Part shown: positions 50,720 through 60,600 of the stretch, one piece after another | Position numbering within the stretch: position 1 is the stretch's first letter | How the letters are laid out: every line of letters begins with the position of its first letter | From: Williamsia muralis NBRC 105860 | Lineage (GTDB): Bacteria; Actinomycetota; Actinomycetes; Mycobacteriales; Mycobacteriaceae | Direction: 5' to 3' | DNA length: 64,000 nt | Assembly: GCF_001598915.1 (NCBI RefSeq) | Contig: NZ_BDAP01000010.1 | Span: 23,632 to 87,631 of the forward strand | Program-made: the position numbers and the translations under genes | Notes under the pieces: model-generated | Database searches by the model: none | Seen by the model: the letters and a program-made list of their open reading frames with translations, nothing else | Told to the model about the DNA's origin: nothing

Positions 50720-51772
50720 GTGGCGCATTATGCGTCTGAAGCTGATTTCCGTGCCGCGCTCAGTTCCCGGTTGCGACAACGCGCACAACAGATGCAGTGG
50801 CCCACGCAAGAGGTCGCCCGAGCGTTTGTGCTGCAGCAGTTTTCGGTACGACTCTTCCGGTCCGACAGTGCCGAGCAGTGGGTACTGACCGGAGGCACCG
50901 CGCTGCAATATCGCAGCACCGAGGCCCGTCCCACCGCCGATGCCGACCTGGCGTTCGCCCGCGAAGCCGCCGAAGTGGAAACTGCCCTGCGGCGCGCCCT
51001 GATTCCGATAGCGGGGGAGTACGGCAGCTTCGACCTCAGACTCTCCCGCACCAAAGACAGCGGAAACTACACCGGGCGACTGACCTACAACCTCAACGGC
51101 CAACGCTTCGCCAGTGCGTCCATCGACGTCAACACCACTCGGCCGGTGGACTTCACACCCGACGTCCTCACCCCCGACGCGCTCGTGACCATGCCGGACC
51201 TCTCGCCGCCAGCCGCGCTGCGGGTCTATCCCGTGCATAGACACCTCGCCGACAAGCTCGCAGCGATGTACGACACCTACGGCAGCGACGGAACAAGTCC
51301 ATCGACCCGGCCCCACGACCTCGCCGACATCGTGATCCTCAGTCGCAGCAGTACCGTCGATGCCCCAAAATTGCTTGCAGCAGTGCGTCAACAAGAATCC
51401 GAACGCAACGTCTCTATTCCAACACCACTGCGCCTACCCGCTCCAGAGTGGGCGACCACCTACCCCAAGCGGGTTGAAGAGACGTCCCTGCCTGTCCATC
51501 TTCACGACGTACACACCGCTCTAGACACAGCCAACCGTTTCATCAGCCCCGTCCTCAATGGACAAGTCGCTCATGGGCGGTGGGCACCTGAACATCAGCA
51601 GTGGGTTGAACCGACGCCGCCTGCACGCACGTCCTCGGTAGCAGACCTCCTCCCAGCGGCCAATCCTGAAATCAAACGCTCAAGAACGCGTCCGACCCGC
51701 ACGCGGACTGACGCACCTCTCCACCCAGATAGCGGCGCAAATCAACATCGGGAACAGGGATTTGGGCTGTGA
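50720..51772 (+). CDS. abiEii: AbiEii-family nucleotidyltransferase toxin
   Basis: The 350-aa product (GTG start) carries the nucleotidyltransferase core VLTGGTALQYRSTEARPTADADLAF, with the GGTAL loop and the T-x-D-x-D metal-binding pair, and downstream DKLAAMYDTYG, a conserved AbiEii block. AbiEii/MenT-type toxins transfer nucleotides to tRNA or related targets and stop growth. The C-terminal 120 residues are Pro/Arg-rich and less conserved-looking. Catalytic residues are present, so the toxin should be active. Confidence 0.8.
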   Translation: MAHYASEADFRAALSSRLRQRAQQMQWPTQEVARAFVLQQFSVRLFRSDSAEQWVLTGGTALQYRSTEARPTADADLAFAREAAEVETALRRALIPIAGEYGSFDLRLSRTKDSGNYTGRLTYNLNGQRFASASIDVNTTRPVDFTPDVLTPDALVTMPDLSPPAALRVYPVHRHLADKLAAMYDTYGSDGTSPSTRPHDLADIVILSRSSTVDAPKLLAAVRQQESERNVSIPTPLRLPAPEWATTYPKRVEETSLPVHLHDVHTALDTANRFISPVLNGQVAHGRWAPEHQQWVEPTPPARTSSVADLLPAANPEIKRSRTRPTRTRTDAPLHPDSGANQHREQGFGL

Positions 51773-51782
51773 CGGCGCTCTA

Positions 51783-52742
51783 CTAGAACGTGGTCCGGTA
51801 CGTCTGCCGCCCGTATTCGATGTGGGTAGCCGTGAACGTGATCGTGTATCCGTCCGCAATCTCCGGTAGCACTTGGAGTGCGTCCGCGATCAGAGCGTCA
51901 AGGGCCACGGCAACCGCCCGCAAGCCGTCGCCGGCAACAGCCGTCGTACGTGCCGTCAAGCCATCGCTGATCGTATGGCGCCGGGAGAATCCGCCAATCG
52001 ACCTACCGATATGGTTCCCCTCATCGTTGTACAAGTCAGTTTCGGCCCCGGAGTTCGCATCGACACCGATGACCGATTCGTGCTCCTTGCGCCACCTGTG
52101 GAAGTTCTCGCCCCGGATCTCAAAAACGGCCTTCCAAGCATCAGACCGGACCAGGACGTCGAGGGCATCAAGAGATGGTGCATGCCGCGCCGGAAGAACG
52201 CGCCGAAGCGAATTGATTGTCTTCTCGTTCAACGGTAACCACGCTGCAGGATCGTCCGTCTCGAATGGCAGATACGTCGGCCCGAAAGCTTCGAACCAGC
52301 TCACGTCCGCCAGAGTCCTGCAAGTAGCTGGATCGGTCCGGGCAACACGGACCAGGAAGTTGATCAGCCGGTGTCCGATACTCACTACGGTGTCGACTGC
52401 GGTGTCGGCGAGATAGCGCTGCGCAAGCGCCATACCTGCCGACTCTGTACCGGCCGCGATCGCCCGAGCATGCCACTCGGCCTCCACGACTGCCGCGGAG
52501 CCTAGCATCAGAGACTCAGCCATCGAGCCTGCAAGCGCACACGTTTCGCGCCACTGGCTGCGCTTTCTTTCCACGTCCAGGTGGGGCTCGAAGTCGGCCC
52601 GACTGTACTTCCAGGCGTAAATGCACGCCTCGTGCACAGCATCCATACCGAGCTCTGCGAGTTCGGGCCGCGGTTCCGGGGTTTCATGCGCGCCCAGATG
52701 CACCAGCCGCGACCACGCGGGGACGTTCACTGAGCCTGACAT
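51783..52742 (-). CDS. Unknown 319-aa protein beside AbiE and IS21
   Basis: ATG follows GGAGGATAAGG, so this is a real gene. The protein is soluble and mostly helical in its first 190 residues (ELGMDAVHEACIYAWKYSRADFEPHLDVERKRSQW; RYLADTAVDTVVSIGHRLINFLVRVA). It then has SDAWKAVFEIRGENFHRWRKEHESVIGVD and a beta-rich end. I recognise no family. Helical proteins with such conserved Trp/His/Arg segments in defence islands are often effectors, but nothing here proves it. It converges on abiEii with ten bases between. Confidence 0.6.
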   Translation of the reverse strand: MSGSVNVPAWSRLVHLGAHETPEPRPELAELGMDAVHEACIYAWKYSRADFEPHLDVERKRSQWRETCALAGSMAESLMLGSAAVVEAEWHARAIAAGTESAGMALAQRYLADTAVDTVVSIGHRLINFLVRVARTDPATCRTLADVSWFEAFGPTYLPFETDDPAAWLPLNEKTINSLRRVLPARHAPSLDALDVLVRSDAWKAVFEIRGENFHRWRKEHESVIGVDANSGAETDLYNDEGNHIGRSIGGFSRRHTISDGLTARTTAVAGDGLRAVAVALDALIADALQVLPEIADGYTITFTATHIEYGRQTYRTTF

Positions 52743-53079
52743 ACGCCTTATCCTCCATCGAATCGTCTACTGCGACAGTGACGGCCTATCGAGTTTACGG
52801 GCAGGCCGTGGCCAGTTAGCAGACATTCGGTGCCTAGAAAATCTGGGGGAGAGCGGGGTGTCAGAGCCCGCTGCAATAGTCACTGGCGTTCGTTGTGTTC
52901 AAAGTCTGAGTGTGTTCACTGATGTTGGCCCCGCCTGAGGTGTAGTTCTGCACGGATGTTGGCCCCGGGGGTGGGGGTGATGGTGTGCCGAGTGGTGGGC
53001 GGCGTGTCGTCTCCAATGTTGGCCCCACCTGGGTTCGGATCGTCTGTGTCTGGTTGTCAAGGCATGGAGGTTCGGTGAG
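52743..53079. other. Gene-free stretch holding the IS21 left end
   Basis: About 340 nt without a gene. The left part is the leader of the unknown leftward gene; from about 52915 it contains the repeated terminal sequences of the IS21-type element. A direct repeat of TGTGTTCA occurs just before the first GATGTTGGCCCC. Confidence 0.55.
52921..53026. repeat. Three RATGTTGGCCCC repeats, IS21-type left end
   Basis: GATGTTGGCCCC at 52921-52932 and 52955-52966 and AATGTTGGCCCC at 53015-53026 are spaced 34 and 60 bp apart. IS21-family ends are known to carry multiple transposase-binding repeats, so these are probably IstA-binding sites. Confidence 0.7.
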
Positions 53080-54639
53080 GTGGTTTCTCGAGTGGAGTTG
53101 TTCGAACAGATCCGGCGTGATCACCGCCTGGAAAATTTGTCGATCCGAGAGCTGGCGCAGCGCCACGGAACTCACCGGCGCACGGTGCGGCAAGCTCTGG
53201 CCTGCGCGGTGCCGCCACCTCGCAAGGCGTATCCGGCGCGGGGTCGGCCGTCGATGGACCGTTACGCCGATATCGTTGACGGCTGGCTGGTGGCTGACCA
53301 GCAGGTGCATCGCAAGCAGCGTCATACCGCACGTCGGGTGTGGCAGCGGTTGATCGCCGAGCATGGTGCCCAGATTTCTGAGGTGACGGTGTCGCGGTAC
53401 GTCGCGATCCGGCGTCGGGAACTGGGCCTGGTCGAGGTGAAGGTGTTTGTGCCGCAACACCATGCCCCGGGCGCGGAAGCCGAGGTCGATTTCGGAGAGT
53501 TCGATATCGAGTTGGCTGATCGGCGCACGGTGCGGGTGTGGATGTTCGTGATGCGGCTATCGCACTCCGGCAGGGCGTTTCACGTCGCGTACGGCACCCA
53601 AGCGCAGGAAGCGTTCCTCGAAGGCCATGTGCGGGCGTTCGCCCATCTCGGTGGAGTTCCCGCCCGGATCCGGTATGACAACCTCAAGCCCGCCGTCGCC
53701 AAAGTGTTGAAGGGCCGCAACCGGCAAGAGACCGAGAAGTTCATCGCCCTGCGCTCGCACTACGGGTTCGACTCGTTCTTTTGCCAGCCCGGTATCGACG
53801 GCGCTCACGAAAAAGGTGGCGTAGAGGGCGAGATCGGCCGGTTCCGGCGCCGGCATTTGGTTCCGGTCCCTGCCGTCGCCTCACTTGACCAGCTCAACGA
53901 GCTGATCGCCGCTGCTGACCTGATCGATGACGGGCGGGTCATCGCCGGGCACCACGGCACGATCAGCGTTGAGTTCGCTGCGGAGAAGCCGTCATTGGCG
54001 GCGGCACCGATCGAGGTGTTTGATACCGCCGTCACTGCGATTCGGCGGGTGGATCAGCGTAGCCGCGTCGCAGTCGCCCAGTGTTATTACTCGGTGCCAG
54101 TGCGCTATGTCGGCACACGCGTGCTGGCGCGGCGCACCGCTACCCGTATCGAGATTGTCGATGGGGCCACGGTGATCGCCACCCACCCGAGAGTGGTGGG
54201 CCGCCATCTCGATGTTCTCGATCTCGATCACTACCTTGAGATCCTGTCTCGCAAACCTGGTGCGTTGCCCGGTGCCGCGGCGCTAGTGCAGGCCCGCAAC
54301 AGCGGAGTGTTCACCGACGCCCATCAACGGTATTGGGATGCCGCCCGTGACCGGCACGGCGATGGCCCCGGCACCCGCATGCTCATCGAACTTCTCCTCG
54401 CGCACCGCCATCTGCCACGTTCTGCGGTGATCGCCGCGATGGCCGATGCTGCCGCCACCGGGGTCCTGGCTCCGGCAGCGGTGATCATCGCCGCCCGCCG
54501 CACCGCCGCCGGCATCGAGGCACCTGTGGCCGAGGTCGGTGCGCTGCATCGGTTTGACAGACCTGCACCCACCTTGGCCGGATACGACGACCTCCTGACC
54601 ACCGCACACCCACCAGCCACCCGGCCCGTGGCGTCCTAG
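53080..54639 (+). CDS. istA: IS21-family transposase IstA
   Basis: The 519-aa protein has an N-terminal HTH (SIRELAQRHGTHRRTVRQAL, about 20-40), then a DDE integrase core: AEVDFGEFDIEL, RIRYDNLKPAV and HEKGGVEGEIG supply the D, D and E. The C-terminal part has the beta-barrel-like VAQCYYSVPVRYVG block found in IstA. The GTG start is nine bases after GGAGG. The length is normal, so the transposase is probably functional together with IstB. Confidence 0.93.
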   Translation: MVSRVELFEQIRRDHRLENLSIRELAQRHGTHRRTVRQALACAVPPPRKAYPARGRPSMDRYADIVDGWLVADQQVHRKQRHTARRVWQRLIAEHGAQISEVTVSRYVAIRRRELGLVEVKVFVPQHHAPGAEAEVDFGEFDIELADRRTVRVWMFVMRLSHSGRAFHVAYGTQAQEAFLEGHVRAFAHLGGVPARIRYDNLKPAVAKVLKGRNRQETEKFIALRSHYGFDSFFCQPGIDGAHEKGGVEGEIGRFRRRHLVPVPAVASLDQLNELIAAADLIDDGRVIAGHHGTISVEFAAEKPSLAAAPIEVFDTAVTAIRRVDQRSRVAVAQCYYSVPVRYVGTRVLARRTATRIEIVDGATVIATHPRVVGRHLDVLDLDHYLEILSRKPGALPGAAALVQARNSGVFTDAHQRYWDAARDRHGDGPGTRMLIELLLAHRHLPRSAVIAAMADAAATGVLAPAAVIIAARRTAAGIEAPVAEVGALHRFDRPAPTLAGYDDLLTTAHPPATRPVAS

Positions 54640-54659
54640 ATCTGAAATGAGCCCCGAAC

Positions 54660-55430
54660 ATGACCAGTGATACCGCTGCCGAGGCCGCAATCGCCGTCTC
54701 CGCCAAAGACCTCCACCTACCCACCGTGCGCGCCGAAGCCGTCCGGCTCGCCGAGGTCGCCACCCGCCAACGCTCCACCCACCTCGGCTACCTCTCCGAC
54801 GTGCTCGCCGCCGAACTCGACGACCGGGTCGAGCGCCGCCGCATCCGCCGCATCAACGAAGCAAAGTTCCCGCGTATGAAACGGTTAGCCGAGTTCGACC
54901 TCGATGCCGTCCCTACGATCACACCGGCCACCATCGGAACCCTGGCCTCCGGGCACTACCTCGACGCAGGCGAACCCGTCGTACTCCTCGGCGACTCCGG
55001 CACCGGAAAATCGCACCTACTCATCGGATTAGGGCTCGCAGCCTGCGAACAAGGCCGCCGCGTCCGCTACACAACGTGCGCCCAACTCGTCAACGAACTC
55101 GTCGAGGCCGCCGACGAACGAACCCTCTCACGCATCGTCGGCAAGTACGGGCGCCTCGATCTGCTGCTGCTCGACGAATTAGGTTACGTCCAGATCGATC
55201 CTCGCGGGGCCGAACTGCTATTCCAAATCATCACCGAACGCGAAGAACGCGCCTCCATCGCCATCGCATCAAACCTGCCGTTCTCTGAATGGGGCACCGT
55301 TTTTCCCGACCCACGCCTGGTCGCCGCGATCGTCGATCGGGTCACCTTCAACGCCCACATCCTCGAAACCGGCACCACCAGCTACCGACTGAAAACCAGT
55401 AAACGCCAACGGTCGTCGAGAAAAGAGTGA
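54660..55430 (+). CDS. istB: IS21-family helper ATPase IstB
   Basis: The 256-aa AAA+ protein has Walker A LLGDSGTGKSHLLIGLG, Walker B LLLLDELGYVQID and the sensor ASNLPFSEWGTVF typical of IstB and related to DnaC. It remodels target DNA for IstA. ATG lies 20 bases after the istA stop. The C-terminus (TTSYRLKTSKRQ) is intact. Confidence 0.93.
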   Translation: MTSDTAAEAAIAVSAKDLHLPTVRAEAVRLAEVATRQRSTHLGYLSDVLAAELDDRVERRRIRRINEAKFPRMKRLAEFDLDAVPTITPATIGTLASGHYLDAGEPVVLLGDSGTGKSHLLIGLGLAACEQGRRVRYTTCAQLVNELVEAADERTLSRIVGKYGRLDLLLLDELGYVQIDPRGAELLFQIITEREERASIAIASNLPFSEWGTVFPDPRLVAAIVDRVTFNAHILETGTTSYRLKTSKRQRSSRKE

Positions 55431-55554
55431 CTCCCGCTGGCGGGGTCCGCGATAGTGCGGTTCGCCCGTTCGCTGCTATCAGCAGCGGTTGCGGGGTCGG
55501 GCTATATCCCTCGTTCCACAGCAACTTGCCCAATCGGACCGCGCGGAACGGTTG

Positions 55555-56016
55555 CTACTTTGCGCCAGCCAGGATCTGCTCAACCAGTATGTCGGCGTGG
55601 CCTGCGTGACGTGCCAGCTCTTCAATCATGTGCAGACAAATCCAGTAAAAGGTCACTTCGCCGCGTCGGTAGTGGACAAATTTGTCAGTCGAATGAGGTC
55701 CATACGCGATGTCGCGGGACAGAGTGATCGCCGCTTCGAATTCAATCAATACATCGGTAAGCGTTTCGTGGGGTGCCACCACCCAGCTGCGAGCGTCGCC
55801 CGTGGCATATCCGTCGCAGTTCTCTAGGGCCAGACCTGCCACGGTGCGTTGAAACCACACCCTCTCTGCAGCAGCACAGTGTTTGACCAGAGCGATCGGC
55901 GTTGTCAACGACGGCACCAGCCGGGATCGGCTCTGCTCATCGCTTAGCCGCGTGACCGAGCTGATCAACGCAGCACGATTTTCGTCGAGAACAGCAGCGA
56001 GCTCTTTGTCGATCAT
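55555..56016 (-). CDS. DinB-like (DUF664) family protein
   Basis: The 153-aa product begins MIDKELAAVLDENRAALISSV and has the four-helix pattern of DinB-like proteins. His residues at metal-ligand positions include LVKHCAAAERVWFQR and ELARHAGHADILVEQIL; the latter is the typical ExxxHxGHAD(I/L) signature. In actinobacteria this family includes mycothiol-dependent enzymes. I placed the start at the ATG opening the domain; the 68 upstream open codons are not protein-like. It may be chromosomal-type cargo. Substrate unknown. Confidence 0.75.
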   Translation of the reverse strand: MIDKELAAVLDENRAALISSVTRLSDEQSRSRLVPSLTTPIALVKHCAAAERVWFQRTVAGLALENCDGYATGDARSWVVAPHETLTDVLIEFEAAITLSRDIAYGPHSTDKFVHYRRGEVTFYWICLHMIEELARHAGHADILVEQILAGAK

Positions 56017-56206
56017 GGTCAAGAATCTACGTCCGCGAGTGTTCCCCGACCCGGCCCAGGGTCGCGCGACCAAGGTAGCTCCCAGCAAACCTCTACCGTC
56101 ACTCTCTCCCACGATTGACGCTCCAACCGTCCCGCAGGTCCCCAAATTCATGAAGACAACGGGGCCAGAGATCTTGACGAAACTCAAAAGTCCGGGGGTA
56201 GATGCG

Positions 56207-56749
56207 ATGTGGCCGTTCAAACGAAAACACCAAAGTCGGGAGCTAAGGCCATGGCCGCAGCGTGCGAGCGAGGCTGACCAGATTCGAATGGCTGCTCACG
56301 CGGCTGACATCAACATCATCGTCGATGAACACAGTATGACGACGATGACCGGAACTGGTGGGGTCATTCCGGGCATCATGCTGTCGTTGCCGCCTGGTGA
56401 AACCATCGATTTTGCTGATCCTGTCACTGGTTTCGGAGCTGCCAACGAATCGCCCCCGCCGGAACGGGTGTTGCGTTTGTGGGGCGATGATCTACTGACA
56501 ATTTCTCACGGCGACCGTTGGCAATTCATTGTCGATGCCGCCGATCCATTCCCCCGAGGATGGATTGAACTTCTGTTCCCCTCTGCACCAGGGGGTAGCG
56601 ATGCGAGCCTGAGGTTGGCGTACGTCGCGATTCGCTTCGGCGAGATCACTGCACGTCGAGCGGTCCCTATGACTGAACTCGATACAGAACCGTTAGCCCT
56701 AGTGCATATCGAGGATCGACGCTCGGCGACGCCACACAGCGACAGCTAA
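56207..56749 (+). CDS. Hypothetical soluble protein, 180 aa
   Basis: The ATG opens MWPFKRKHQSRELRPWPQ, a common start style for small actinobacterial proteins; the longer frame overlaps the DinB gene and is rejected. The body is beta-rich, with ITGxG-like MTGTGGVIPGIMLSLPPG, VLRLWGDDLLTISHGDRWQFI and LRLAYVAIRFGEIT. No family is recognised. A strong hairpin follows. Confidence 0.5.
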   Translation: MWPFKRKHQSRELRPWPQRASEADQIRMAAHAADINIIVDEHSMTTMTGTGGVIPGIMLSLPPGETIDFADPVTGFGAANESPPPERVLRLWGDDLLTISHGDRWQFIVDAADPFPRGWIELLFPSAPGGSDASLRLAYVAIRFGEITARRAVPMTELDTEPLALVHIEDRRSATPHSDS

Positions 56750-56795
56750 AGCAAGCGCCGGGCTCTGAGTGCGAGTCAGATGCTGCCGAGGGTTG

Positions 56796-56828
56796 CGGCG
56801 CCGCCCACATTGGCAGAGGGCGGCGCCG
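56796..56828. terminator. 11-bp hairpin between convergent genes
   Basis: CGGCGCCGCCC and GGGCGGCGCCG pair perfectly around an 11-nt loop. It sits between two convergent genes and probably terminates both; no T-tract follows. Confidence 0.65.
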
Positions 56829-56856
56829 TAGCCTTCCCGGCGTTGTTTCCTCCAGC

Positions 56857-57453
56857 TCAGACGGAGTCGATGAATGAGAGCCCGTGGAAGACGAAGTGCT
56901 CCACTGAACCGCTGCCTCCGTATTCGAAGTGATAGCTGAGTTCGGCGGCCAGATTCCCGGTGACCAGGATGTGGGTCGGTGACCAGTTGGGGTCAGACAC
57001 TGACCAGGGGACCGGTGGCGACGCCGCAGCGAAGTCCTGCCGGCTGATCGTGGCCGAGTACTCGAGCACGGCCTCGATCTGGCACTCACCGACCTGACCG
57101 CCACCCTCGTACACCTCGTGAACATCGTGGTTGGCAGTCCAGTCCCTGAACATCACGACATGGTCGATGGTTATCTCGGCGAGGGCGTCATCCAGCTCCA
57201 CATAGAACCCGTTCCCGTCGGCGATATTCGTCAGCTTTTGACCGATGAGGTCGTCTTCACTGCCGATCATGGTCGCCTTGAGAACCCTGTCGATACTGTC
57301 GAAATCGGAAGGATTGTAGATCGGTTGCGACGTCGTGCGGGGTTGGCCGTGGACGAGGCGACGGGCGGCTGGGTAGGTAAGCGCGGGGTTGGCGTTTTTG
57401 AGGGCGCGAGCCGCCTTCTTCTTACCGTGATTCTTCGTCATCAGATTTTCCAT
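56857..57453 (-). CDS. Hypothetical protein with basic KKKAARALKNANP N-terminal motif
   Basis: The 198-aa protein begins with a Lys/Arg-rich helix followed by ALTYPAARRLV. This resembles a short motif (basic residues, then Tyr-x-x-Ala-x-R) often seen at the start of otherwise unrelated actinobacterial mobile-element proteins. The rest is an acidic alpha/beta domain (HVVMFRDWTANHDVHEVYEGGG; LAAELSYHFEYGGSG). Two in-frame ATG codons lie four codons apart. Function unknown. Confidence 0.55.
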   Translation of the reverse strand: MENLMTKNHGKKKAARALKNANPALTYPAARRLVHGQPRTTSQPIYNPSDFDSIDRVLKATMIGSEDDLIGQKLTNIADGNGFYVELDDALAEITIDHVVMFRDWTANHDVHEVYEGGGQVGECQIEAVLEYSATISRQDFAAASPPVPWSVSDPNWSPTHILVTGNLAAELSYHFEYGGSGSVEHFVFHGLSFIDSV

Positions 57454-57650
57454 TCACTGGGGACGTGTGATGACCCGCATTCACCACACAGTTGTCAGTG
57501 CAATGGGGTCTAACTCGATCTCGCAGATCCAGTTACGGACCTTGCCCTCGAATGTCTGCGCGAAAGATGCGGGCTTTCACTATGACTCGGGGTCAGCCAT
57601 GCGATACGGCTCTACCTTGATGGTACACGAACAGACGCTGACGACGAGTT

Positions 57651-60600
57651 TTACAGTCCTATGTCTGGGCCGGGCTGGGGTGTGGCATCGGGAGACAAGG
57701 TGGGGTCTGGCTGGGCGTGCGCCGGCACCGTTGTGGTGCGTTCTGCAGGAGTTCTGGCTGACGTCTTCGACACTGATTCACCGGCGTCGCGGGCGGTGTT
57801 CTCGGCGGCACGCGCGTCTGGTTCGAGACTGTCTCGTCGGGCCTGTTCGGCGAGGGCAGCGTCAAGTTTTGCGCGGTCGGTGTCGCGCTGAGCGAGGGCT
57901 TGTCGGTAGGTGTCGGTGTTGCGGGTGTCGCGGTCGCGGGCAGCGGCGAGTTCGACCTCTTTGGCGGTGGTGTCAGCGGCCGCGCTGAGCACGGTGTCCC
58001 ATTCGCTAGCGGGGCGGCCGGTGGCCACGGCCGCTTGGTGAGCCAAAGCTTGTGCGGCGGTGTGGTCACGCCGCGCAGCGAAAAGTGCTTGGTTGGCCGT
58101 ATCAAGTTCGGCCTGCAGTTGTGGCCTGTCCCGCCGGCGGACGGTAGCCAGTGTGCCGCTGAGGGCGGTGACCTGCTGATGCAGATGCGTGACCTGCTGG
58201 TGGGTGGTGTGCGCGGCCGCCTGGTGCTGGCGCGCAACCTGGATATGCTCAGCGGCGGTGTCGAGCTGCTGGTGGGCAGCTCGCACCCGCTGTTCTGCTC
58301 CGGTGTCGGGCTTCCATCCGAGGAAGTCGTTGTCGGTGCGGGCCAGGCGCTTTCCGATATTGCGCACGGCGGCAGCAAGTTGCTTGTCGGAGAGGGACCG
58401 GACGGGCTCGGCCTGGATGAACTCGACTAGTTCGTCGGCCGTGGCGGCGGCCGGGTGCACGATGTGTGGCGGCTCTGGTTCGACGGCAGGTTGAGGCACG
58501 GCGGAGGCCAATAGATCGGCCATGATGTCGGCGTTGCGCAGGCTCCATCGTTCGATGCCATGTCGTTGGGCGAGCATTCCCTCGATCCGGAACAGCCGGC
58601 CCTCGATGCTGAGGTGGCGTGCGCGGGTCTCGTTGAGGGTGTCGATGTCGAGTTGCTGGGCGGCCATCCGGACGCGTTCGATGTCGGTGTCAGTCACGAG
58701 TCCGCCGGTGGTGGCGGCGATGTCGTCGACGGCCGTGCGGGCGGTGACGAGGTCGTCAAAGACGGAGTCGGCGAGGGCGCTTGCCGAGTCTCTCCACAGA
58801 CCCATGGTGCGCTCGAGCGGTTCGAGTTGGGCGATCGCGGCCTCGTCGTTATCGCGCTGCGCTGCAGCGAGTTTGTCAGCGATGTCGGTGTAGGCACGGC
58901 CGGCTTCCTCGGCGTCTTCTTCCAGTTCTGCCCATCGGGCGTGCACGCGGTCGGCCGCCAGGACGGCGGGGCGTTGGGCGTCGAAGCGGGCCCGCATATC
59001 AGCTACTAGGGGCCCGGCGGCGCGTTCATGTTCACCCATCTGGGTGATGTCGAGAACCTCGGCGCGAAGGGTATCGATCTGTTGACTCAGTTCGCGGAGT
59101 TGGTGGGTCAATTCCAGGTGATCGGCCAGGAGTTCGGCCGCGGAGCGGGTATCGCCCCCGGCCGGAGGGCGCGGCGCCGTGGGGAGGTGGTCCTCGAACG
59201 GGAGATCACGGTAGGGCGGTTCCTCCTCGGGTTCGTAACCAGGTTCGGGGGGTGCTCCGTCCTCCAGGAGCGCGGCCAGGTAGTCGGCGTCGACTGGCGG
59301 GTCGACGTGTTCGTCAGGTGCGGGTGCATCCGCGTAGTCGTCGAGGGCGGGGTCGGGGTACTGGTCATCTTCAACGAGACCGGCTGCGACCACGGCGGCT
59401 TCTTCGGCCTCTGGATCGAGGCCTTCCTCGGGGAGCGGGATGTGGCCGTAGGCCGCTGCGTTGTGGGCGGTCAGTAGGTCCACGCGCCAGGTGAGCAGCC
59501 GGGCGTACTCATCGGCTCGCACGTGGGTGCCTTCGCCGCCGGCGTGGAGCAGTTCGTCGGCAGTGCTCAGTAGGTCGCGGGGTGTCCAGGTCCTCGGGTC
59601 GGCGGCGTTGATGGCGGTGACCAGACCGGGCCAGGCGGGGTCAGAGATGACGATGGATGCGGTGTGTTCACCGAGCACGGCAGCCACGTCGTTGATCCAG
59701 TCGGGGCGTAGGCCAGCGGTGTTGGTGGCATCGAGCGTGGCTGGTGCCAGTACCCCGGACAGTCGCCACCATAGGGCGGCGGCGGGTGTTTCGGTCGGCA
59801 GCGGGCCCTGTGCGGCGGCGTCGGTGACCAGCGCACGCACGTCGAGCCCGGCGCGGGCGGCCAGGGACAGGTGTTGTGCGAGTTCGGGCCAGTACGGGTC
59901 GCGGGTGAGGTGGCGGTCGACACTGGTGGCCAGGGTGGTCCAGCGCTCGTCGGTGCTGGCGGTGACGACTGTTTCGGCGCGGCGGGTGAGGTTCTTGTGG
60001 GCGCGGGCGGGCGCGTGGGCGAAGGGTGCGGGTCCGGCGGGTCGACGGTCGGTGTCGGGGACGTCGTTCGCGTGACGGAACACTGCGAGGTCAGCGACGA
60101 GCTCGCCGTCGGCGGCCGCGGCTACATAGGGCCGCGCCCAGGCCGGGGCGTCGGTGAGGGTCCAGGTGTGTGCGTGTTCGCGGACGCCGTCTGCCAGTTC
60201 GGTTACTCGTTGGGCTCGGCCAGATAGGTACGGACCCCACGTGTGATGTTTGGCGAGCGCGGCGGGAATCCCGGTGAGCCAGCTCAGTGGTCCCACGCCG
60301 CCGGAGTGTGATCCGCTGGTATCGAGTCGCCAGTCCAGGACGGCGGCCACATCGTCCGCTGTGTCGAGTTCACGGTGTGCTGCTGCGTTTTTCAACGCGG
60401 TCACGGGGTCACGGCCGTGTGCGGCGATGATGGCCAAGTGTTTGCGTAGGACCGGCCATGCGGGTTCGTCGGTGAGTCCGTCGTAGACGGTGTTGGCGGC
60501 GGCGTCGATGGTCGCCATGGTCTCTGGGCCGGCGTAGTTTTCGGCGGCAGACCCGACGGCGTCGAGGTAGGCGGCGGCGGCGAATCCGAGTCGCTGAGCG

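Larger units (their letters stand above)
52915..55430 (+). mobile_element. IS21-family insertion sequence, right end not found
   Basis: The element contains intact istA and istB and a left end with three transposase-binding-type repeats. No reverse copy of TGTTGGCCCC was found in the 125 bp after istB, where a right end should lie, so the element may be right-truncated or may have divergent ends. The limits given are approximate. Confidence 0.7.

Noticed and set aside
54645..54660. GAGCCCCGAACAT as the reverse IS21 end
   Set aside because: It lies between istA and istB, differs from GGGGCCAACAT in order and is internal to the element.
55883..56206. Longer N-terminus for the 180-aa protein at 56207
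   Set aside because: It would overlap the DinB-like gene on the other strand and is not protein-like.
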